A DNA stretch of 64,000 nt. It comes from Streptomyces sp. NBC_01116 (GTDB lineage: Bacteria > Actinomycetota > Actinomycetes > Streptomycetales > Streptomycetaceae). Position 1 is the stretch's first letter. Each line of letters starts with the position of its first letter. Below, piece after piece: positions 34,177-43,297 of this stretch. The position numbers were made by a program, and so were the translations under genes. The notes below the pieces were generated by a model. The model had not been told where the DNA came from. It saw nothing but the letters and a program-made list of their open reading frames with translations, and made no database searches. The stretch is taken from NCBI RefSeq assembly GCF_041435495.1, contig NZ_CP108644.1:8541501-8605500 (forward strand). Reading direction: 5' to 3'.

Positions 34177-35299
34177 GTGACTTGAGTCGCAGGTTCGTCG
34201 TTGGTTGTTCATGAGTCGTCCCGGTCCGAAGATTCCGCCGTTGTCGGTGACTGATGCCCAGCGGGCTGTGCTGGAGGGTTGGGTGCGTCGTCGTTCGACG
34301 GCCCAGGCTCTGGCTCAGCGTTCGCGGATCGTGCTGGAGTGCGCCGAGGGGCATTCGATCCTGGAGGTGTCCCGCCGGTTGAGTGTTGCCGCGGACACGG
34401 TCCGCACCTGGCGGCGGCGGTTCATCGAACGTGGCCTGGACGGCCTGTCCGACGAACCGCGGCCCGGTGCGCCGAGGAAGATCAGTGACGCCGACGTCGA
34501 GCGGGTCATCGTCAGGACCCTCGAGGAGAGGCCGAAGAACGCCACCCATTGGTCGACCAGATCGATGGCTGCCGCCACGGGCATGTCGCAGTCGGCGATC
34601 TCCCGGATCTGGCGGGCGTTCGCACTCGCGCCGCACCGGTCTGAGACCTTCAAGCTGTCCACGGACCCGTTCTTCATCGACAGGGTCCGCGACGTGGTGG
34701 GCCTCTGCCTGGATCCACCGGAAAGAGCGCTGGTCCTCTGCGTGGACGAGAAGTCGCAGATCCAGGCCCTGGACCGGTCCCAGCCCGTGCTCCCGATGAT
34801 GCCGGGCGTCCCGGAACGCCGGAGCCACGACTGCATCCGTGCCGGCACCACCACCCTGTTCGCGGCTCTGGAGGTGGCGACCGGCAAAGTCATCGGCCCA
34901 TTGCACCGGCGCCATCGGGCAGCTGAGTTCAAGAAGTTCCTGGCCAAGGTCGACAAGGAAGTGCCGGCCGGCCTCGAGGTGCACCTGATCCTCGACAACT
35001 ACGCGACCCACAAGACACCGGCGGTCAAGAAGTGGCTGCTGTCCCACCCCCGATTCCACCTGCACTTCACACCCACCAGTTCGTCCTGGCTGAACCTGGT
35101 GGAACGATGGTTCGCCGAGCTCACGCAGAAGAAACTCAAACGCGGCGTCCATCGTTCCGTCCAAGCACTGGAACGCGACATCCGGGCCTGGGTCGCGGAC
35201 TGGAACGACCACCCACGGCCCTTCATCTGGACCAAGACCGCCGACGAAATCCTCGACAAGGTCGCCAGCTACTGCCAACGAATCTCTGACTCAGGTCAC
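34177..35299. mobile_element. IS630-family element 2
   Basis: The 1123-bp element has imperfect inverted repeats (GTGACTTGAGTCGCAGGTTCGT against GTGACCTGAGTCAGAGATTCGT) and is flanked by TA at 34175-34176 and 35300-35301. It lies between the end of an IS701 fragment and the 3' end of the FAD/Fe-S dehydrogenase. Confidence 0.85.
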
Positions 35300-35302
35300 T
35301 AG
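34211..35302 (+). CDS. IS630-family DDE transposase 2
   Basis: The 363-residue transposase has two N-terminal HTH motifs (I-L-E-V-S-R-R-L-S-V-A-A-D-T-V and A-A-T-G-M-S-Q-S-A-I). The DDE core is C-V-D-E-K-S-Q-I-Q-A-L, L-D-N-Y-A-T-H-K, and W-L-N-L-V-E-R-W-F. It is complete and probably active. Its TAG stop is made partly from the TA flanking the element. The ATG at 34211 is preferred over a TTG two codons earlier. Confidence 0.92.
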   Translation: MSRPGPKIPPLSVTDAQRAVLEGWVRRRSTAQALAQRSRIVLECAEGHSILEVSRRLSVAADTVRTWRRRFIERGLDGLSDEPRPGAPRKISDADVERVIVRTLEERPKNATHWSTRSMAAATGMSQSAISRIWRAFALAPHRSETFKLSTDPFFIDRVRDVVGLCLDPPERALVLCVDEKSQIQALDRSQPVLPMMPGVPERRSHDCIRAGTTTLFAALEVATGKVIGPLHRRHRAAEFKKFLAKVDKEVPAGLEVHLILDNYATHKTPAVKKWLLSHPRFHLHFTPTSSSWLNLVERWFAELTQKKLKRGVHRSVQALERDIRAWVADWNDHPRPFIWTKTADEILDKVASYCQRISDSGH

Positions 35303-38242
35303 GGCCGCATGGATCAGTTGGACCGGGTGCCAGGCGTCTCGTTCGGTGCCGTGGAAGATCTGCTGACGGCAGGAGACCCCGGTGGCCACGATGACGGTGT
35401 CCTCGGGCTCCGCGTCGACGGCCGGGAAGAGCCGGTCGGCGCCGATCGTCATCGAGAGGTCGTAGTGCTCGGACTCGAAGCCGAAGGAACCGGCCATCCC
35501 GCAGCATCCGGCGTCGAGTTCGACCACTTCGGCGCCGGGGATCCGGCGGAGCAGCTCGACGGTCGCCGCCGTGCCGACCTCGGCTTTCTGGTGGCAGTGG
35601 CCGTGGTAGAGGAATCGCCTGCCCGCGGGCCAGGTTTCCGCCCCGAGGTGGAGTCGTCCGTCGTCCAGGGCCTCCAGGAGGAGTTCCTCGACCTGTCGGA
35701 CACGTCCGGCGATGTCCTGGACGGCGGTGTCGTCGGGCAGCATCGACAGGTGCTCGTCGCGCAGAGTCATCAGGCAGGAGGGCTCGCAGCCGACCACGGG
35801 CGATCCGGCCGGAGTCGTCTCGGCGAGCAGGTGGACGAGTTTGAATGCCTTCTCGTTGGCGTCGTCGATGAGCCCCTTGGAGAGGCTGGAGCGACCGCAG
35901 CAGCCCCGGCTCTCCAGGCGTACCTCCCATCCGGCGTGTTCCAGCAGTTCGATGGCGGCGCTGCCGATCGTCGGTTCGGTGTACGTGGTGAAGGAGTCGG
36001 CGAGATAGGTGAGGACGCCCTGGGGCGCGGGGCGGCGGACCCCGGTCTTGGTGTCGCGTCGGCGGAACCAGCGGACCAGGTTGCGGCGGGCGAAGCGGGG
36101 CAGCGGCCGGGCCGGGGTGATGCCGAGCCGGCGGTCGATGAGCCAACGCGCGGGGCGGAGCGCACCCATGGCGTTGGAGAGGGGGGCGGTAGCCGATCCG
36201 AGCCGGTTGAGCAGGCGGATCGAGCCGAAGAGCCGGGAGCGGACCGGCACACCGTGCAAGTCGTGGTGATGGGAGAGGGCTTCGGCCTTCAGTGACGCCA
36301 TGTCGACCCCGAGCGGGCACTCGCTCTTGCACGCCTTGCACATCAGGCACAGATCGAGGACCTCGTGGAGCCGCTCGTCCCCCAGGGCCTTGCGGGGATC
36401 CGGTTCCGAGAGTGCTTTGACGAGTGCGCCCGCCCGGCCCCGGGTGGAGTCCTCCTCGTTGCGGGTGGCCATGTAGGAGGGGCACATCGCTCCGCTTCCG
36501 CTCTTGCGGCACAGGCCGATGTTCATGCAGCGGTCGGCCGCGCCTCGCATTCCGCCGACGACGTCGAAGGCCAGCCGCGTGCGCAGTTCAGGGGCCGAGG
36601 GGAGGGCGGGGTCGCGGAGGTGGTCGGTCATGGCGGGCGCGTCGACGATCTTGCCGGGGTTCATCCGGTCGTGCGGGTCGAAGATCCGTTTGACCTGGCG
36701 CATCGCTTCGTACAGCGCGTCGCCGAAGATCTCCCGGTTGAACTCGCTGCGGGCCAGGCCGTCGCCGTGCTCGCTGGAGTTGACCCCTCCGTACTCACGG
36801 ACAAGGTCCTTGATCTCCTCGGCGACGGCCCGCATGGTGCGGACCTGGTCCGGGTCGGTGAGGTCGACGAAGGGCCGGATGTGCAGGCAGCCGACGGAGC
36901 AGTGCCCGTAGAACCCCGCGGAGAGGTTGTGGTGGTCCAGGATCTCCTTGAACCGGCGGGTGTAGGCGGCGAGGTGGACGGGGTCGACCGCGGTGTCCTC
37001 GATGAAGGCAAGGGGCCGGCGGGTGCCCTCGCCCGCGGCCATGAGCAGTCCGAGGCCCGCCTTGCGGACCTTCAGCAGCGCGCCGCGCTGGTCGGGGGTG
37101 ACGGCCTGAAGCGTGTGGTAGCCGTGACCGTACTGCTTCCACAGCAGCGTCAGCTGCCGCATCCGATCGCGTATCTCGGTCTCGTCGTCGCCGGTGAAGC
37201 TGACGAAGAGCAGTGCTTCGGGGTCGCCCTGAAGGAGATTGCCCAGGGACGCGTACTCGATCTTCTGCCGGGAGAGGTCCAGGATCGTCCGGTCCATGAG
37301 CTCCACGGCCACCGGGTCGCAGGACAGCGCGGACTCGGTGGCCTCGATCGCCCCGGCCACGGAGGCGAAGTGTCCGACGGCGATCACGGTGTGACGGGGC
37401 TTCGGAACCAGATCGACGACGGCCCTGGAGGTGACGGCGAGGGTCCCCTCCGAGCCGACGATGAACTTGGCCAGGTCGAACGGCATCTCCTCCCTGGCGA
37501 GGCGGTCGAGGCGGTAGCCGCAGGCGCGGCGCCAGAACCGGGGGAACCCCTCGGCGATTGCGGTGGAGTTGGCCCGGACGAGCTCCGGAAGCTCCCGGTA
37601 CAGCCGGCCCTCCAGGGTGGGCAGCTCCGCGCGGCGCGCGCGTTCGGTTTCGTCGACGGGCTCCAGGCGGACCGTGGAGGCGTCGGAGAGCGTGACGTCG
37701 AGTGCGCGGACGTGGTCGATGGTCATGCCGTAGCGCAGTGATCCGCTGCCGGCCGAGTTGTTGCCGATCATCCCGCCGATGGTGGCGCGGCTGCTGGTGG
37801 AGGTGTCGGGGCCGAACATGAGGCCGTGGGGTGCGGCCGCCCGGTTGAGCTCGTCCTGGACGACGCCGCTCTCGACGAGTGCGGTGCCCGCTTCGGGGTC
37901 CAGTTCCAGGATGCGGTTCATATGGCGGGACAGGTCGAGGACGAGTCCGGGCCCCACGGTCTGTCCGGCGAGGCTGGTGCCCGCCCCGCGTGCGAGGAGC
38001 GGTACGTCGTACTCGGCGGCGGCCGCGACCGCGGCCTCGATGTCACCGGTGTGCCGGGGGAAGACCACACCGCGCGGGGTGATGGCGTACATGCTGGCGT
38101 CGCGGGAGAAGAGGTGGCGGGTGTAGTCGTCGAACGCCACGTCGCCGTCGAGGTCGTGACGCAGGCGCTGTTCCAGTCCGTCCTGGGCGGTGGCGGCCAC
38201 GGGCTGCCGGGAGGAGGGGGTCGGTCCGGTACGGGAGGTCAT
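35291..38242 (-). CDS. FAD- and Fe-S-binding 2-hydroxyacid dehydrogenase (GlcD-GlpC fusion type)
   Basis: The 983-residue fusion oxidises a 2-hydroxyacid (D-lactate, glycolate or D-2-hydroxyglutarate class). The N-terminal FAD domain has R-G-A-G-T-S-L-A-G-Q and I-G-G-M-I-G-N-N-S-A-G (~85-160), and the FAD-oxidase C-terminal domain runs to ~540. A ferredoxin-like part follows with C-M-N-I-G-L-C-R-K-S-G and C-L-M-C-K-A-C-K-S-E-C-P, and two CCG domains (G-C-C-G-R-S and G-C-C-G-M-A-G) complete it. The stop codon lies inside the inverted repeat of IS630 element 2, so the last few residues are IS-derived. It heads a locus with an aminotransferase gene upstream on the same strand. Confidence 0.88.
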   Translation of the reverse strand: MTSRTGPTPSSRQPVAATAQDGLEQRLRHDLDGDVAFDDYTRHLFSRDASMYAITPRGVVFPRHTGDIEAAVAAAAEYDVPLLARGAGTSLAGQTVGPGLVLDLSRHMNRILELDPEAGTALVESGVVQDELNRAAAPHGLMFGPDTSTSSRATIGGMIGNNSAGSGSLRYGMTIDHVRALDVTLSDASTVRLEPVDETERARRAELPTLEGRLYRELPELVRANSTAIAEGFPRFWRRACGYRLDRLAREEMPFDLAKFIVGSEGTLAVTSRAVVDLVPKPRHTVIAVGHFASVAGAIEATESALSCDPVAVELMDRTILDLSRQKIEYASLGNLLQGDPEALLFVSFTGDDETEIRDRMRQLTLLWKQYGHGYHTLQAVTPDQRGALLKVRKAGLGLLMAAGEGTRRPLAFIEDTAVDPVHLAAYTRRFKEILDHHNLSAGFYGHCSVGCLHIRPFVDLTDPDQVRTMRAVAEEIKDLVREYGGVNSSEHGDGLARSEFNREIFGDALYEAMRQVKRIFDPHDRMNPGKIVDAPAMTDHLRDPALPSAPELRTRLAFDVVGGMRGAADRCMNIGLCRKSGSGAMCPSYMATRNEEDSTRGRAGALVKALSEPDPRKALGDERLHEVLDLCLMCKACKSECPLGVDMASLKAEALSHHHDLHGVPVRSRLFGSIRLLNRLGSATAPLSNAMGALRPARWLIDRRLGITPARPLPRFARRNLVRWFRRRDTKTGVRRPAPQGVLTYLADSFTTYTEPTIGSAAIELLEHAGWEVRLESRGCCGRSSLSKGLIDDANEKAFKLVHLLAETTPAGSPVVGCEPSCLMTLRDEHLSMLPDDTAVQDIAGRVRQVEELLLEALDDGRLHLGAETWPAGRRFLYHGHCHQKAEVGTAATVELLRRIPGAEVVELDAGCCGMAGSFGFESEHYDLSMTIGADRLFPAVDAEPEDTVIVATGVSCRQQIFHGTERDAWHPVQLIHAALVT

Positions 38243-38291
38243 GGGGCGGCTCCGACTGCGGTGGTGGACGGGAGCGGGGTCAGGGGCGGGA

Positions 38292-39458
38292 TCACCGGGC
38301 GCTCAGGACCTTCAGGGCTGCGGGGAGGCCGGCCGGGTCGGCCGGGAATCCGGCGATTCCGAGGCCCATCTGCACGCCGGCCAGGGTTCCGGCGAGGGTG
38401 AGGTCGTTGAAGTGGCCGAGGTGCCCGATTCGGAAGATGCGCCCGGCCAGCCGGCCGAGCCCCGCTCCCAGGGACATGTCGAACCGCTCCAGGACGACGG
38501 CGCGCAGTTCGTCCGCGTCGCAGTCCTCGGGCATCAGGACGGCGGTGAGCGATCCGGAGTGCTCGCGCTCGTCGGCGCAGAGCACCTCCAGCCCCCAGCC
38601 TCGGACGGCGGCCCTGGTCGCCGCCGCGTGCCGGGCGTGCCGGGCGTAGACCTGGGGCAGCCCTTCGGCGGCGAGCATCTCCAGCGCCTCGGCCAGCGCG
38701 TAGAGGAGGTTGGTGGCCGGGGTGTAGGGGAAGAAGCCGCGCCGGTTGGCTTCGAGGACGGGGGCCCAGTCCCAGAAGGACTTCGCCAGGCGGGAGGTCT
38801 TCGACGCGGCGAGCGCCTTGTCGCTGACGGCGTTGAAGCTGAGCCCTGGAGGGAGCATCAGGCCCTTCTGCGATCCGGCGACCGTGACGTCGACGCCCCA
38901 CTCGTCGTGCTGGTAGTCGATGGAGCCCAGCGAGGAGATGGTGTCGACGAGGAGCAGCGCCGGGTGGTCCGTGCTGTCGAGGGCCCGGCGGAGGTCGGCG
39001 ATCCGGCTGGTGACACCGGTGGAGGTTTCGTTGTGGACGACGCACACGGCCTTGAGTGCGTGGGCGGAGTCCGCGGCGAGCCGGCGCGCGAGTTCCTCCG
39101 GCGAGGCTCCGTGACGCCAGTCGCCGGGCACCGAGGTGACGTTGAGGCCGAGCGCCCTCGCCATGTCCTGCCAGAGGGTGGAGAAGTGCCCGGTCTCGAA
39201 GCACAGCACCTCGTCGCCGGGGCTGAGGGTGTTGACGAGTGCGGCCTCCCAGGCGCCCGTGCCGGAGGCGGGGTAGATCACGACGGGGCCCGTGGTGCCG
39301 AACACGGGTTTGACCGCTTGGAGCAGATGGGCCGTCAGGGCCGCGAACTCCGGCCCCCGGTGGTCGATCGTGGGCGCCGCCATGGCGCGAAGGACCTGGT
39401 CCGGGACGTTCGTGGGGCCGGGGATCTGGAGGAAGTGGCGTCCGGTGCGAGTGGGCAT
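38292..39458 (-). CDS. Serine-glyoxylate / alanine-glyoxylate-type aminotransferase
   Basis: The 388-residue class-V PLP enzyme has G-P-T-N-V-P near the N-terminus, Y-P-A-S-G-T-G-A-W-E-A for phosphate contact, L-L-V-D-T-I-S-S-L-G-S, and the Schiff-base Lys in V-A-G-S-Q-K-G-L-M-L-P-P-G. The family moves amino groups between serine or alanine and glyoxylate. It lies 49 bp upstream of the hydroxyacid dehydrogenase on the same strand. Oxidation of glycolate to glyoxylate followed by transamination would be a coherent pathway, though this is inference. Start ATG 39458. Confidence 0.85.
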   Translation of the reverse strand: MPTRTGRHFLQIPGPTNVPDQVLRAMAAPTIDHRGPEFAALTAHLLQAVKPVFGTTGPVVIYPASGTGAWEAALVNTLSPGDEVLCFETGHFSTLWQDMARALGLNVTSVPGDWRHGASPEELARRLAADSAHALKAVCVVHNETSTGVTSRIADLRRALDSTDHPALLLVDTISSLGSIDYQHDEWGVDVTVAGSQKGLMLPPGLSFNAVSDKALAASKTSRLAKSFWDWAPVLEANRRGFFPYTPATNLLYALAEALEMLAAEGLPQVYARHARHAAATRAAVRGWGLEVLCADEREHSGSLTAVLMPEDCDADELRAVVLERFDMSLGAGLGRLAGRIFRIGHLGHFNDLTLAGTLAGVQMGLGIAGFPADPAGLPAALKVLSAR

Positions 39459-39482
39459 TCGAGAACACCTCCGAAAAGTGTT

Positions 39483-39519
39483 GTGCCATCATGTGGCACG
39501 GCGTACCATCAAGCGGCAC
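39483..39519. promoter_or_regulatory. Tandem operator-like dyads in the divergent promoter
   Basis: GTGCCATCATGTGGCAC (39483-39499) and GTACCATCAAGCGGCAC (39503-39519) are two similar 17-bp dyads spaced exactly 20 bp apart, two helical turns. They lie between the divergent aminotransferase and IclR genes, the expected place for autoregulated IclR binding. Confidence 0.6.
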
Positions 39520-39557
39520 GGCGGAGCATAGGTGCGGCCCAGCGAGGGAGTCAATGG

Positions 39558-40310
39558 ATGCAGAGCGTTCTCAACGCGTTGCGCGTTCTGGAGGAGGTCG
39601 CGACGCGGCAACCGGTCGGGGTCGCAGACCTGGCGAGAGCCATGGAATCGCCGAAGAGCACAGTGCAGCGGGCCCTGCTCACGCTGCACACCGCGGGCTG
39701 GATCCGGCCCGCGGGGGGGACGCCCACCCGCTGGATGATCAGCACCAAGGCACTGCACGTGGGCCGGAGAGCAACCGGCGAGCTCGGACTGCGCGACATC
39801 GCCGTGCCGGTGATGGAGGAGCTGCGCCGCGCGACGGACGAGACCGTGCACCTGGCCGTGCCGGAAGGCGGCAACATCGTGCTGATCGAGCGGCTGGAGA
39901 CGAGTAAGCCGGTGCGCATCATCCTGCCGCTCGGCCAGAACCTGCCGGCGCACGCGTCGGCCAACGGCAAGGCAGTGCTCGCGGCGAGCTCCGACGAGGC
40001 CGTCGAGCGCCATATCGCCGACGGCCTCACCCGGTTCACCGAGACGTCGATCGTCGACCCGGGGCTACTGCGGGCCGAGCTGACCGAGATCCGACTGCGG
40101 GGCTATGCAACCAACGCGGGCGAGTGGCGTACGGACGTCTCCGCGGTCGCCGCCGCCGTCCTCGGAGACGCCGGACTCCCGGTGGCGAGCATCAGCGTCA
40201 ACGTACCCACGAGCAGGATGACCGAGGACTCCCGGGCCGCCTTCGGGGCGGCGCTGCGCGAGGCGGCGAAGACGGTGAGCGAGGCACTGAAGCGGACGCG
40301 GGGCGACTGA
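39558..40310 (+). CDS. IclR-family transcriptional regulator
   Basis: The 250-residue protein has an N-terminal winged HTH (V-L-E-E-V-A-T, then V-A-D-L-A-R-A-M-E-S-P-K-S-T-V-Q-R-A-L) and a C-terminal effector domain with L-P-A-H-A-S-A-N-G-K-A, R-L-R-G-Y-A-T-N-A-G-E-W and V-P-T-S-R-M. ATG at 39558 follows GGGAG. It is divergent from the aminotransferase/dehydrogenase operon and upstream of the permease, so it most likely senses a pathway metabolite and controls both. Confidence 0.88.
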   Translation: MQSVLNALRVLEEVATRQPVGVADLARAMESPKSTVQRALLTLHTAGWIRPAGGTPTRWMISTKALHVGRRATGELGLRDIAVPVMEELRRATDETVHLAVPEGGNIVLIERLETSKPVRIILPLGQNLPAHASANGKAVLAASSDEAVERHIADGLTRFTETSIVDPGLLRAELTEIRLRGYATNAGEWRTDVSAVAAAVLGDAGLPVASISVNVPTSRMTEDSRAAFGAALREAAKTVSEALKRTRGD

Positions 40311-40403
40311 CAGGGCGGGGCGGTCACCTGTCGGCAGCCGCCGGGAACTTCCGTGACACCTCTTGACGAACCACGTCGGGCGGGTCTTCGATACCCATCA
40401 TCA

Positions 40404-40430
40404 CGGAATTCGAATTCCGCATAGCGGAAT
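40404..40430. promoter_or_regulatory. Overlapping palindromes, second IclR-type operator
   Basis: CGGAATTCGAATTCCG (40404-40419) is a perfect palindrome. It overlaps ATTCCGCATAGCGGAAT (40414-40430), a 7-3-7 inverted repeat of the form typical for IclR-family sites. It lies upstream of the permease start at 40565. Confidence 0.6.
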
Positions 40431-40564
40431 CCATGCGGGCGTCAATGGCATGCCACACCGCAGGCCGCCACGCTCCGTCCCCCGCCGTCCGCCCCACCGA
40501 TTCGCCCCGGCGAGGGGCTGCGCACGTCCGGACAGCGACCTTCGACCGAAGGCGAGGAACCCTC

Positions 40565-42007
40565 GTGTCCGATCACGTCATCGCTCTCATCGCATTGGTA
40601 CTGATCTTCACCCTCGCGACCTTCACCTCGGCACACATGGGAGCACTCGCCATCGCCGCGGCATTCATCACCGGCACACTCTTCTTCGACCAGTCCGCGG
40701 ACGACATCTTCCAGGGATTCCCAGGCGACCTGTTCGTCGTCCTCGTAGGCGTCACCCTTCTGTTCGCCATCGCGAAGAACAATGGAACAATCGAGTGGCT
40801 CGTCCACGCCTCGACCCGGGCCGTACGCGGCAGGATCGCCCTCATTCCCTGGGTGATGTTCCTGATCACCGCGACCCTCACCGCTGTGGGCGCGGTGGTC
40901 CCGGCCGCCGTCGCCCTCGTCGCCCCGCTCGCCATGGGCTTCGCCGCACGGCACCGGATCCATCCCGTACTGCTCGGCCTCTTCGTCATCAACGGCGCCA
41001 GCGCAGGGGGGTTCTCGCCGATCGGCATCTTCGGCAGCATCACCAACGGTGTGGTAGAACGCAGCGGCCTGCCCGGAAGCCCCGCGTTCCTGTTCGCCAG
41101 CACCTTCGCCTTCAACGTAGCCCTCAGCGGAGTGGTGTTCCTCCTCTTCGGCGGACGGCAGCTGACCGGCCGCCGGGCACACGACACTCCCCCCGGGAGC
41201 GGCGACGCCGAACAGCTTCCGGGAACAGCCGCACAGCTTCCCGGAGCAGCGGAGCCACCGGGCAGCGCCGTTCCCGCACCACGCGCCGGTCCGGAGACGG
41301 GTGGCGTCAGCGCTCCATCCGCCGCCGGGCCCACCACGCTCACGATCGCGAACCCGGGCGCCGGGGCCGCGTTCCATCAGGGCGCGGGTCCCCACGGCAC
41401 CGCACCACGCCTCGACCCGATCCGGGTGGTCACCCTCCTCGGACTGCTCAGCCTCGTCGTCGGGGCGCTGTTCTTCGACCTCAACGTGGGGCTGCTGGCC
41501 CTGACGGTGGCGGTGCTGCTGACGCTCCTGTCCCCCGCATCCGCCGAAGGAGCGGTCGACAGCTGCGCCTGGTCCACCGTGCTGTTGGTGTGCGGCATCG
41601 TGACGTTCGTCGGTGTGATGGAGCGCATCGGGACCATCGACCATCTCGGCAGGGAGGTCGCCGGCATCGGAGCGCCTCTGCTCGGCGCATTGCTGATCTG
41701 CCTGATCGGCGCGGTGGTCTCCGCTTTCGCTTCCACGACCGGGATCCTCGGTGCGCTCATCCCGATCGCCATCCCGTTCCTCCTCAGCGGCGAGATCGGC
41801 GCGGTCGGACTGATCGCGGCACTCGCCATCTCCTCCTCCGTCGTGGACTCCTCCCCCATCTCCACCAGCGGTGCGCTGGTCACGGCGAGCGCACCCGAGG
41901 AACAGCGCGAAGCGGTCTTCCGACGACTGATGCAGTGGGGGCTATGCATGGCCGTGATCACACCGCTGCTCACCTGGCTGATCTTCATCCTGCCCGGTCG
42001 GCTCTGA
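40565..42007 (+). CDS. SLC13 / MatC-like dicarboxylate permease
   Basis: The 480-residue membrane protein has ~12 hydrophobic segments. These are split by a ~100-residue polar, Gly/Pro/Ala-rich loop at ~210-310 that is longer than usual. Family features include G-A-V-V-P-A-A-V-A-L-V-A-P-L, G-A-S-A-G-G-F-S-P-I-G-I-F-G and V-V-D-S-S-P-I-S-T-S-G-A. It probably imports a carboxylate used by the hydroxyacid dehydrogenase locus. GTG at 40565 follows GCGAGGAACC. An IclR-type dyad lies upstream. Confidence 0.8.
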   Translation: MSDHVIALIALVLIFTLATFTSAHMGALAIAAAFITGTLFFDQSADDIFQGFPGDLFVVLVGVTLLFAIAKNNGTIEWLVHASTRAVRGRIALIPWVMFLITATLTAVGAVVPAAVALVAPLAMGFAARHRIHPVLLGLFVINGASAGGFSPIGIFGSITNGVVERSGLPGSPAFLFASTFAFNVALSGVVFLLFGGRQLTGRRAHDTPPGSGDAEQLPGTAAQLPGAAEPPGSAVPAPRAGPETGGVSAPSAAGPTTLTIANPGAGAAFHQGAGPHGTAPRLDPIRVVTLLGLLSLVVGALFFDLNVGLLALTVAVLLTLLSPASAEGAVDSCAWSTVLLVCGIVTFVGVMERIGTIDHLGREVAGIGAPLLGALLICLIGAVVSAFASTTGILGALIPIAIPFLLSGEIGAVGLIAALAISSSVVDSSPISTSGALVTASAPEEQREAVFRRLMQWGLCMAVITPLLTWLIFILPGRL

Positions 42008-42545
42008 ACGACGCGCGCGGGCGAGTCGCCGCCTCGGAGGGCAGCCGGGGCAGGCGACCGCTCACCGTGTTCCGTCTCGCCCGAGTACCCCTGCTCCGCG
42101 CCGGCCCCGAACTCAGCAGGTCCGCTTGGGAAACCACCCGGCCCAGGGGCCAGGAATTCCAGAACCGTGGAGAACGCCCTGGTGGCGAGATCCGCCCGCG
42201 CCCCGGCCCGGCGGCACACCCGGGCGGCAACAGGTCGACGAGGTCGAGCAGGATCCATGTTCCAGCTACTTCCAGCACGGCTCCCGACGACCTCGTGCAG
42301 GGTGTGAGGCTGGCACTCAAGTGCGCCCGTTCCGTCCAGCACGACCCGGCTCCGATCCACAACCCTCGGCGGGGCCTGCCTCCGAGCGACCAGGCCCTTG
42401 CGTTCAACGGAAGCCGCACCTCCGCTCGAACAAGGGTGAGCCGCTCGTGCCGTGCCCACCGAATATGACTTCGGTGCTCGCCGGGCACGTGGGGGTGGCC
42501 CACCTCGACCGCGTGTAGCGAGAGTGTTGTCACAGGGCTCTGTCC

Positions 42546-42684
42546 TGTGAAGAGTGACGCTGTCTCAGCTTCGAGGCTCCACAACGGGCCTGCCCACCCG
42601 TGACCGCCCCCGCAGTTGATCGTTGGCCACACGTCCTGACGGCCGGAACCGCAGAGGCCGACGAACGGTAGAGGACAGCGAAGC
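42546..42684. repeat. 138-bp dispersed repeat, copy B
   Basis: The reverse complement matches 4501-4639 over its whole length with scattered mismatches. The pair forms a 38-kb-spaced inverted repeat. Confidence 0.7.
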
Positions 42685-42851
42685 ACCCCCGCATCAGCCG
42701 CCGCGCGGCGTTCTTGCCCGTCTCGTCCAGTCGTCCAGCGCCGCGCCTTCGGTCAGCCCGACCGCCGCGAGGCCGCTGCCCATTCAAACGAGAACGGCCT
42801 CGCTCTCCTCCCGCAGTGGGTACTCCACCGTCCGGTCAGCCTGCTCCTGGA

Positions 42852-42966
42852 TGCTGACTCTCACTTTCACGACGGATCGCGTTCTCGCTCTGGTGTCTGA
42901 GGCAACGGGTTCCGGGCAGCGCTTCCTCAGCACCCGGTGAGGCAACGGCGGGCGCCTCGTGAGAAT
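42852..42966. repeat. 110-bp dispersed repeat, copy B
   Basis: It matches 32977-33086 in direct orientation, including GGTGTCTGAGGCAACGGGTT. The two differ by several substitutions and a short indel near the right end. Confidence 0.7.
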
Positions 42967-43060
42967 GCCCAGCCCAGCGAAACGAAACTCAGCAACGTGA
43001 GCCGGGGCCCTGCGGATACGGACTGGCCCCTTAATTCGAAACGCATGTTCTGATTGGTGG

Positions 43061-43297
43061 ATGGGCCGCTTCCGCTTCCCCGACGACCTGATCCGCGCCC
43101 AGCAGGACTGGCACACCACCTACCGCGCCCTCGCCGTGCCCACCCCCCGCCGCACCTTGCTGCGCCGCCGCCTGCTCCACCTGTCCGTCCGCATCGAGCA
43201 GCACCCGTTCTGGTCCACCCCGGCGGGGACGCCTGCGGCGCGGGTGGAGCTGAGGCGGCGGGCCGGGGGAGAGCGGCGGTCGGAGGGCGCCGCGTGA
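43061..43297 (+). CDS. Small basic protein, plasmid-type, unknown function
   Basis: The 78-residue, Arg-rich product starts M-G-R-F-R-F-P-D-D-L-I-R-A-Q-Q-D-W. This N-terminus is familiar from small Streptomyces plasmid/ICE-linked hypothetical proteins. A helical middle (L-L-R-R-R-L-L-H-L-S-V) is followed by H-P-F-W-S-T-P. No clear RBS precedes the ATG. Function unknown. Confidence 0.55.
   Translation: MGRFRFPDDLIRAQQDWHTTYRALAVPTPRRTLLRRRLLHLSVRIEQHPFWSTPAGTPAARVELRRRAGGERRSEGAA

Larger units (their letters stand above)
42008..43060. other. Gene-poor region with two dispersed repeats
   Basis: No ORF with an RBS and family pattern was found in 1.05 kb. The region holds copy B of the 138-bp repeat (42546-42684, inverted relative to 4501-4639) and copy B of the 110-bp repeat (42852-42966, direct relative to 32977). 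It is probably recombination scar tissue. Confidence 0.6.

Noticed and set aside
40363..42468. 701-codon frame overlapping the SLC13-like permease on the same strand
   Set aside because: Arg/Pro/His-rich shadow; the permease frame has membrane helices and an RBS.
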